DNA from: Chloroflexota bacterium
GTDB taxonomy: Bacteria > Chloroflexota > Limnocylindria > Limnocylindrales > CSP1-4
Assembly (NCBI GenBank): GCA_025935655.1
Contig: JAICUV010000002.1
Location: 1 to 38,489 of the forward strand
Direction: 5' to 3'
DNA: 38,489 bases
In this document: piece after piece, positions 31,378-38,489 of the stretch
Layout of the letters: every line of letters starts with the position of its first letter
Position numbering within the stretch: position 1 is the first letter of the stretch
Translations under genes and position numbers: made by a program
The notes under the pieces: model-generated
Databases searched by the model: none
Seen by the model: the letters and a program-made list of their open reading frames with translations, nothing else
What the model was told of the DNA's origin: nothing

Positions 31378-31383
31378 CACGGT

Positions 31384-33744
<2,361 letters not shown>

Positions 33745-33776
33745 ACCGGCGGCGTTCGTCGTGCCGGCGCTGACGT

Positions 33777-33794
33777 GCGGCTGCACGCAGCCGC
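33777..33794. terminator. hairpin between convergent UvrA-like and Nramp-related genes
   Basis: A perfect 8-bp stem GCGGCTGC/GCAGCCGC with a 2-nt loop (33785-33786), nested within a longer GCCGGCG/CGCCGGC pairing (33763-33814), fills the 84-bp gap. Likely terminator for both strands; no T-tract. Confidence 0.55.
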
Positions 33795-33828
33795 CGCCCG
33801 GCTTCACGCCGGCGCCATGGCCGGTTCG

Positions 33829-35181
33829 CTACCCCACCGACACCCCGAGCGCGCCGAGCAGCGTCACCCCGAGCAGGATCGCGTTGAGCGCGACGACGAG
33901 CGACACCGCCCCCCAGGCGAGCACGTTGCCCCAGCGCCCGTTGACGTAGGCCCCCATCAGCCGCTTGTCGTTCACCAGCAGCACGAGGAACACGAGCACG
34001 ATCGGGAGGAGCAGGCCCTGCAGGTTCTGGGACCCGACGATGATCCCGACGAGGGATCCCTCGGGCACGAGGAGCACCACGATCGCGCCCAGCGCCAGCA
34101 CGAACGTGTAGATCCCGAAGAACACGGGCGCGTCGCTGAACCGCTTGCCCACGCCGCTCTCCCAGCCGAAGGCCTCGCAGATCACGAACGCCGTGGAGAT
34201 CGGCATGATCGTCGCCGCCAGCACCGAGGCCCCGAACAGCCCGATCCCGAACAGCACCTCGGCGAAGGGGCCGGCGACCGGTTCCAGCGCCTTGGCGGCG
34301 TCCGCGGCCGACGTGATCGTGAGCGCCGCCCCGCCGGCCACGACCGCGGCCGCGGTGGCCACCACGATGAACACCGCGATGACGTTGGTCCAGACGGACC
34401 CGACGACCGCGTCTGCCTGCTCGAGCCGCAGCTCCTCCTCGCCGATGCCCTTCTCCGCCACCGCGCTCTGCAGGTAGAACTGCATGTACGGGGTGATGGT
34501 CGTGCCGACGACGGCGACGAGCAGCAGCAGCGTCGCGGGGTCGAGCGGCAGCGTCGGGGTCACGAACGCCTTGAACACGGGCGTCCAGTCGTCGGTCGCC
34601 ATGATCGCGGCGATGGGGTAGGCGAGGAACACCAGCATCACGAGCAGGAACACGCGCTCCACGATCCGGTACGACCCGAACAGCACCAGGCTCCAGATCG
34701 CGACAGCCACCACCGGGACCGTGACGATCTTGGGGATGCCGAAGATGTCCAGCGCCGCCGCCGCGCCGGCCATGTTCGCGATCGTGTTGGCGACGTTCGC
34801 CAGCAGCAGCACGCCCATCGCGAACACGGTCCAGCGGACCCCGAACCGCTCCCGGATCAGGTCGGACAGGCCCTGCCCCGTGATGACGCCGAGCCGCGCC
34901 ACCATCTCCTGGACGATCGCGAGGATCAGGATCGTCAGCGGGAAGATCCAGAGCATCGTGAGGCCCGTCTCGGCGCCCAGCACGGAATAGGTCGTGAGGC
35001 CACCGGCGTCGTTGCCGGCGACGCCCGCGATGATCCCGGGTCCCATGACGGCGAGGAACGCGAGCAGCCCGCGGCGGCGGAAGCGGCCGCGGAGACGCGG
35101 GACGGGAACGTCCGGGAGGCGCGAGGCGACCCGGCCGCGCTGCGCGACCACCATGTCCCGCAGGCCCCGCCCGATGGTCAC
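33829..35181 (-). CDS. Nramp-related divalent metal transporter with non-canonical metal site
   Basis: A 450-residue membrane transporter with eleven or so hydrophobic segments in the LeuT-like fold. It opens with GPGIIAGVAGNDAGGLTTYS (47-66). In canonical Nramp proteins TM1 has DPGN and TM6 has MPH. Here TM1 reads DAGG (58-61), so Pro and Asn are replaced, and TM6 reads TPY (230-232), so the metal-ligand Met and the His are gone. Loss of that Met is the hallmark of the Nramp-related magnesium or aluminium-type transporters. Start GTG 35181 overlaps the upstream gene's stop as GTGA; ATG 35154 is an alternative. It is made with a PRC/MgtE-N/CBS protein, which also points to Mg2+ rather than Mn2+ or Fe2+. 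Ion specificity is inferred. Confidence 0.9.
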   Translation of the reverse strand: MTIGRGLRDMVVAQRGRVASRLPDVPVPRLRGRFRRRGLLAFLAVMGPGIIAGVAGNDAGGLTTYSVLGAETGLTMLWIFPLTILILAIVQEMVARLGVITGQGLSDLIRERFGVRWTVFAMGVLLLANVANTIANMAGAAAALDIFGIPKIVTVPVVAVAIWSLVLFGSYRIVERVFLLVMLVFLAYPIAAIMATDDWTPVFKAFVTPTLPLDPATLLLLVAVVGTTITPYMQFYLQSAVAEKGIGEEELRLEQADAVVGSVWTNVIAVFIVVATAAAVVAGGAALTITSAADAAKALEPVAGPFAEVLFGIGLFGASVLAATIMPISTAFVICEAFGWESGVGKRFSDAPVFFGIYTFVLALGAIVVLLVPEGSLVGIIVGSQNLQGLLLPIVLVFLVLLVNDKRLMGAYVNGRWGNVLAWGAVSLVVALNAILLGVTLLGALGVSVG

Positions 35182-36488
35182 CCGCGGCCCTCGCCGGCCG
35201 CGGCCGGCGTCTTCGGCTCGTCGTCGCGGTCCGCGCGCGCGAACACGCGCGGCAGGCGTCGCCGCCACGCGCTGGGCGCGACGGTGTCGATGGCGTCGTC
35301 CACGGTGACGATCCCCACGAGCAGCCCCTCGTCGTCGACGACCGGCACCGCGAGCAGGTTGTAGTGGGCGATGGTCTCCGCCACGGACTCGGCGGGCTCG
35401 AGAACCCCGACCGCGACCGGGCCGTCGATCATCACGTCCGCGACCGCGGACTCCGGCCGGGCGACGATGAGGTCGCGCAGCGACAGGACGCCCACCAGGC
35501 GCCCGTCGTCGTCGGTGACGTAGACGTAATAGATCGTCTCGGCGTCGGGCTCGAGCTCGCGCAGCTTCTCGATCGTCTGGGCCGCCGTGAGCTCCGCCGG
35601 GACGGCGACGAACTCCGTGGTCATGAGGCCGCCCGCCGAGTCCTCCGGGAACGCCAGCAGGTCACGGACCTCGTCCGCCTCGTCGCTCTCCATGAGGGCG
35701 AGGATCTCGTCGCGCGAGCGGTCGGACAGGTCGGCCACGAGGTCCGCGGCGTCGTCCGGGCTCATCTCCTCGAGGATGTCGGCGGCCCGGCCCGGCTCGA
35801 GGTCCTCCAGGACCTCCACCTGGGTGTCCGGCTCCATCTCCTCGACCACGTCGGCCAGCGCCTCGTCGTCCAGCGTGGCGAGCACGCCCAGCCGGTCGCG
35901 CGGCGTCAGCTCCTCGATGATCGCGGCGAGGTCCGCCGGGTGGAGCTCCGCGAGCTTCGCGTGCGGGACGCGCAGGCGGACGGAGGCGATCGTGGAGTCG
36001 AGCGGGTCCACGTCCTCCCAGTCGATGTACCGCTCGGGCACGCCGGCGCGGACGTTGCGCGCGATCGTCCGGAACGCGCCCTCCAGCCCGAGCCGCCGGA
36101 ACAGGCCCGCCGCCCCGACGTCGACGGCGACCACCCGCAGGCGACCCTCGACCTCGTCGAGGCTGACGTCGTTGACCCGGATGACCTTGCGCCCCTCGAT
36201 GTCGACGATCTGCTTGTCCAGCAGGTCGGCCTTGAGCAGGATCTCGTCCTGGCGCTGCCGGAACTTGCCGATGTCGATGGTCCGGACGCGCAGCAGCGCG
36301 CCGGTCTCGTCGAGGGTCCGGACGTTGTGCCAGGGCAGGAAGATGTTCCGGCGGTCGGTGCGCGCGACGAGGCCGGTGACCGGCGGGTATCGGTCACCGA
36401 TGGCCACGATGAGGTCGGCGATCGTGCCGAGCGGCTCGCCGGACGGGTCGCGTACCGGCAGGCCGATGCACTGGCTGAGGAAGCGCAT
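35178..36488 (-). CDS. PRC-barrel, MgtE-N and CBS domain protein without membrane part
   Basis: A 436-residue soluble protein that probably senses Mg2+ and nucleotides and controls the transporter next to it. A first PRC-barrel-like domain covers about 1-75 (FLSQCIGLPVRDPSGEPLGTIADL), a second about 84-150 (DLLDKQIVDIEGRKVIRVND). The MgtE N-terminal superhelical domain follows at about 175-270, with HPADLAAIIEELTPRDRLGV and acidic repeats (EEMEPDTQVEVLEDLEPGRAADILEEMSPDD). A CBS pair is at about 285-400. The MgtE transmembrane domain is absent and the Asp/Glu-rich C-terminus is short. ATG 36488 opens the protein at MRFLSQCIG, with a promoter about 190 nt upstream; no clear Shine-Dalgarno was found. 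It overlaps the transporter start by 4 nt. Confidence 0.9.
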   Translation of the reverse strand: MRFLSQCIGLPVRDPSGEPLGTIADLIVAIGDRYPPVTGLVARTDRRNIFLPWHNVRTLDETGALLRVRTIDIGKFRQRQDEILLKADLLDKQIVDIEGRKVIRVNDVSLDEVEGRLRVVAVDVGAAGLFRRLGLEGAFRTIARNVRAGVPERYIDWEDVDPLDSTIASVRLRVPHAKLAELHPADLAAIIEELTPRDRLGVLATLDDEALADVVEEMEPDTQVEVLEDLEPGRAADILEEMSPDDAADLVADLSDRSRDEILALMESDEADEVRDLLAFPEDSAGGLMTTEFVAVPAELTAAQTIEKLRELEPDAETIYYVYVTDDDGRLVGVLSLRDLIVARPESAVADVMIDGPVAVGVLEPAESVAETIAHYNLLAVPVVDDEGLLVGIVTVDDAIDTVAPSAWRRRLPRVFARADRDDEPKTPAAAGEGRG

Positions 36489-36680
36489 GGCTGGCCACCT
36501 GGTGTGGGCGGGTCGAACCCGCCGCGGTGGCTGGACCCGGGCGCAGCCGGGCCCGTCAGCGAACGGGCAGGACCCTGTGGCTGCCGGCAGGACGGCCGGC
36601 GGAACTAGGTCCGGTCTCCACGATGGGAGCAATCCTCGTGCGGTGCTGAACGCCCCGAAGCCGTGTCCGGAACGGGGGCA
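36489..36680 (-). ncRNA. long structured 5' leader, candidate metal-sensing RNA
   Basis: About 190 nt between the predicted start point and the PRC/MgtE-N gene. In minus-strand order it holds a CUCC-loop-GGAG hairpin with flanking GAGG and A (about 36610-36635), then GCCGGC-6 nt-GCCGGC (36600-36583), GCCCGU-6 nt-ACGGGC (36568-36551), CCCGG-6 nt-CCGGG (36551-36536) and GGCGGGU-UCG-ACCCGCC (36523-36507), the last inside a GCCACC/GGTGGC pair (36531-36493). GAGG ... CUCC-loop-GGAGA recalls the start of the M-box Mg2+ riboswitch, but the rest does not clearly match. The leader could equally be a yybP-ykoY-like Mn2+ RNA or an unnamed class. Confidence 0.4.
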
Positions 36681-36686
36681 GATCCG

Positions 36687-36715
36687 ACTGTATGCCCGTG
36701 CCGCGAGGTGGTCAA
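36687..36715 (-). promoter_or_regulatory. strong promoter of the metal-transport operon
   Basis: On the minus strand, -35 TTGACC (36715-36710), a 17-bp spacer and -10 TACAGT (36692-36687) give the best sigma-70-type promoter in the window. Start is expected near 36680, which sets the long leader of the PRC/MgtE-N gene. Confidence 0.75.
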
Positions 36716-36745
36716 CCGTGCTCGGCGGGTGCGCGCGGGACCGGG

Positions 36746-36774
36746 TTGCGCACGCGCGGCACGCGGCGCACAAT
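36746..36774 (+). promoter_or_regulatory. promoter of the SorC-aldolase operon
   Basis: -35 TTGCGC (36746-36751), 17-bp spacer, -10 CACAAT (36769-36774), start expected near 36781. The operator palindrome begins about 16 bp downstream of that start. Confidence 0.55.
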
Positions 36775-36796
36775 GGGCTCTGCACATGTGCCCGGC

Positions 36797-36814
36797 GGTG
36801 AGCATTTGCTCACC
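36797..36814. promoter_or_regulatory. SorC operator palindrome
   Basis: GGTGAGCATTTGCTCACC, a perfect 8-2-8 palindrome, lies 18 bp before the SorC start and just downstream of its promoter. Placement fits autorepression by blocking early elongation, with sugar-phosphate as inducer. Confidence 0.8.
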
Positions 36815-36831
36815 TTGAGCCGTAGGGGATC

Positions 36832-37824
36832 ATGCCGTCGCTCGACGATCTCGGCCATGACGAGTTCGAGCTCCTCGCCCGCGTCGCCCACCGCTACTAC
36901 GCGGACGGCCTGACGCAGGAGGCCCTCGCGCGTGAGTTCGGGCTGTCGCGACCCAAGGTGCAGCGGCTCCTGGACAGGGCGCGCGCGGCGGGCGTCGTGG
37001 ACATCCGGATCGCCACGCCGCCGTGGCTGCACCTCGACCTCGAGCGGGCGCTCCGCGAGCGGTTCGGGCTGGCCGAGGCCATCGTCGCCCCCGCCCGGTC
37101 CGACGCCGACGCCCAGCGGGCCGAGGTGGCCCGCGCCGCGGCCGCCTACCTCGAGCGGCGCCTCGACGACGGGGCGGTGGTCGCCGTCAGCCATGGACGC
37201 GACACCGGCGAGGTCCCGCGGTTCTTCGCGCCCCGGCGTCGCGTGGCCGCGACGTTCGTGAGCGCCATGGGCGGCTCGCCGCTCGTCGACTCGCCCACCA
37301 ACCCGAACGAGATCGTCCGTCGGCTCGCCGACCGCTGCGGCGGCCAGTCCGTGGGGCTGTACGCCCCCGCGTCCGTGGAGAGCGCGCGGATGCGCGCCCA
37401 GCTCGTGCGCGAGCCCGCGGTCGCGGAGACGCTCGGGATCGCCGCCCGCGCGTCGATCGCGCTCGTCGGCATCGGCGGCACGGACGACGCGTGCACGATG
37501 GTCCGCAGCGGCAGCGTCTCGCTGGACGAGATCCGCCGGCTGCGCGACGCCGGGGCGGTGGGCGACGTCCTGGGCAACTACGTGGATGCCGACGGCGGGC
37601 TCGTGGAGTCGCCCGAGACGGGGCGGCTGGTGAGCCTGTCGCTCGACGAGCTCCATGCGATCGGCACGGTCGTGGTCGTGGTCAGCGAGGCCGAGAAGCC
37701 GCTCGCGATCCTGGGCGTCCTGCGGACCGGCGTCGTCGACGTGCTCGTCATCGACGAGGGCAATGCGCGCTTCCTCGTGGAACCCGCGCGCGAAGCAACG
37801 CTGCGTCCCATGACGGAGGTGTGA
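36832..37824 (+). CDS. SorC/DeoR-type sugar-binding transcriptional regulator
   Basis: A 330-residue regulator that responds to a phosphorylated sugar. The N-terminal helix-turn-helix is at about 27-52 (LTQEALAREFGLSRPKVQRLLDRAR), followed by DIRIATPPWLHLDLERALRERFGL and the sugar-binding domain (about 75-325) with VAVSHGRDTGEV, FVSAMGGSP and SIALVGIGGTDDA, DVLGNYVDADG, features of the SorC phosphosugar-isomerase-like fold. The usual length is 310-340. ATG at 36832 has AGGGG about 6 nt upstream. It is co-transcribed with the class II aldolase (1-bp gap) and divergent from the metal operon. The aldolase pairing suggests it senses fructose-bisphosphate, dihydroxyacetone phosphate or a related ketose phosphate; this is inferred. 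Confidence 0.92.
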   Translation: MPSLDDLGHDEFELLARVAHRYYADGLTQEALAREFGLSRPKVQRLLDRARAAGVVDIRIATPPWLHLDLERALRERFGLAEAIVAPARSDADAQRAEVARAAAAYLERRLDDGAVVAVSHGRDTGEVPRFFAPRRRVAATFVSAMGGSPLVDSPTNPNEIVRRLADRCGGQSVGLYAPASVESARMRAQLVREPAVAETLGIAARASIALVGIGGTDDACTMVRSGSVSLDEIRRLRDAGAVGDVLGNYVDADGGLVESPETGRLVSLSLDELHAIGTVVVVVSEAEKPLAILGVLRTGVVDVLVIDEGNARFLVEPAREATLRPMTEV

Positions 37825-37825
37825 C

Positions 37826-38489
37826 GTGCCTGTCGTTCCCACCCAGGAGATCCTCGGCCGGGCGGTCGAGGAACGCTATGGCGTCGCGGCGATCAACGTC
37901 ATCAACGACCTCACCATGGACGCCGTCCTCGCGGCCGCCCAGGAGCTGCAGGCGCCGCTGATCGTCCAGACGTCCGTCAAGCACGTCGAGCTGACCGGGA
38001 TCGACGTGATGTTCGCGATGTGGAAGGCGATGACGAAGGACCTCTCGGTCCCGGTCGCCCTCCACCTCGACCACTGCCCGGACCGTGCCGTGATCACCGC
38101 GTGCCTCGCAGCCGGCTGGAACTCCGTGCTGTTCGACGCGTCGAAGCTGAGCGTCGAGGACAACAAGCGCCAGTGCATCGAGGTCGTGGCGGAGGCCCGC
38201 CGCTACGGGGCCGCCGTCGAGGGCGAGATCGAGGGCTTCAAGCGCACCGAGGAGATGACCGGCGACGAGGCCCAGCAGGTCCAGACGCTGGAGACCGTCG
38301 TGGACTTCGTGCGCGAGACCGGCGTCGACGTGTTCGCGCCCGCGATCGGCAACGCCCACGGCACGTACAAGACCACGCCCACGCTCGACGCGCAGCGCGT
38401 GACCGACATCGTCGAGGCGACCGGGATCCCGGTGGCGCTCCACGGCGGCACGGGCATGTCCGCGGAGCAGTTCAGCGACCTCATCGCGC
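37826..38489 (+). CDS. class II ketose-bisphosphate aldolase, 3' end cut by window
   Basis: A zinc-dependent aldolase that splits a ketose bisphosphate such as fructose-1,6-bisphosphate or tagatose-1,6-bisphosphate. The first 221 residues are present and the frame runs off the window. The metal and active-site elements seen are HLDHC (80-84, with Asp82 catalytic and His83 a zinc ligand), FDAS, EGEIEG (about residue 132), GNAHG (about 173) and ALHGGTG (about 205). N-terminus PTQEILGRAVEERYGVAAINVIN is typical. Start GTG 37826 lies 1 nt past the SorC stop with GGAGG 6 nt upstream. FbaA-type and GatY/KbaY-type cannot be separated here. It is the likely target of the SorC regulator. Confidence 0.93.
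   Translation, partial: MPVVPTQEILGRAVEERYGVAAINVINDLTMDAVLAAAQELQAPLIVQTSVKHVELTGIDVMFAMWKAMTKDLSVPVALHLDHCPDRAVITACLAAGWNSVLFDASKLSVEDNKRQCIEVVAEARRYGAAVEGEIEGFKRTEEMTGDEAQQVQTLETVVDFVRETGVDVFAPAIGNAHGTYKTTPTLDAQRVTDIVEATGIPVALHGGTGMSAEQFSDLIA

Noticed and set aside
36507..36523. GGCGGGTTCGACCCGCC on the minus strand looks like a tRNA T-arm
   Set aside because: With the loop set as TTCGACC the stem does not pair correctly, and no acceptor, D or anticodon arm is found around it. It is a plain hairpin with a three-base loop.

Overview
The window is 38.5 kb of very GC-rich bacterial chromosome, roughly 70-75 percent GC by eye, densely packed with about 31 protein genes. I saw no rRNA, tRNA, CRISPR array, transposase or phage gene. 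Gene content (PASTA kinase with a Thr-Pro linker, DUF4173 and DUF4349 proteins, split LigD-type end-joining enzymes, ECF42-type sigma factor, Cys-cluster protein beside folC, SorC regulator with class II aldolase) and apparent leaderless starts suggest a Chloroflexota lineage such as Limnocylindria, or less likely an actinomycete. That assignment is inference from gene style, not from a marker gene.

Layout. 1-3.7 kb, plus strand: 3' part of an alpha/beta hydrolase, galU, PASTA Ser/Thr kinase. 3.7-5.4 kb, minus: a membrane-anchored Ig-like repeat protein followed by a small zinc-ribbon protein. 5.6-8.8 kb, plus: a tightly coupled operon of a Cys-cluster protein, folC, folP and folB. 8.9-12.9 kb, minus: response regulator, sensor kinase and HtrA-type protease, resembling an envelope-stress unit. 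13.1-13.7 kb: ribosomal protein L25 (Ctc form), then a 500-bp gene-free stretch with a diverged 81-bp tandem repeat. 14.2-17.4 kb: a methyltransferase divergent from a uspA-malic enzyme pair. 17.5-20.2 kb: convergent DUF4173 membrane protein and DUF4349 lipoprotein. 20.4-24.8 kb: ATP-dependent DNA ligase, HtpX-like protease, a SnoaL/NTF2-like protein and a LigD-type polymerase. 24.8-28.3 kb: one very large minus-strand gene fusing a pyruvyltransferase-like domain, a GT8 glycosyltransferase and a TylF-type methyltransferase. 28.6-30.2 kb: YciI/DGPF protein and ECF42-type sigma factor. 30.4-33.7 kb: VOC protein and MarR regulator divergent from a short UvrA-family (DrrC-like) ATPase. 33.8-36.5 kb: Nramp-related transporter and a PRC/MgtE-N/CBS protein behind a long hairpin-rich leader. 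36.8 kb to the end: SorC regulator and a class II aldolase cut by the window edge.

The strongest candidates for something new are (i) the three-enzyme sugar-modifying fusion protein at 24831-28313, (ii) the Nramp-related/MgtE-N-CBS pair, whose transporter lacks the usual Nramp metal-binding methionine and which follows a strong promoter and a roughly 190-nt structured leader, and (iii) a recurring pattern in which a -10-like hexamer ends exactly 6 nt before the start codon of several genes, implying leaderless transcripts. Two near-perfect operator palindromes (GGTAGCAATGCTACC at 31322 and GGTGAGCATTTGCTCACC at 36797) fit the adjacent MarR and SorC regulators. The sigma factor appears to start at CTG, overlapping the stop of the upstream gene behind a perfect AAGGAG.
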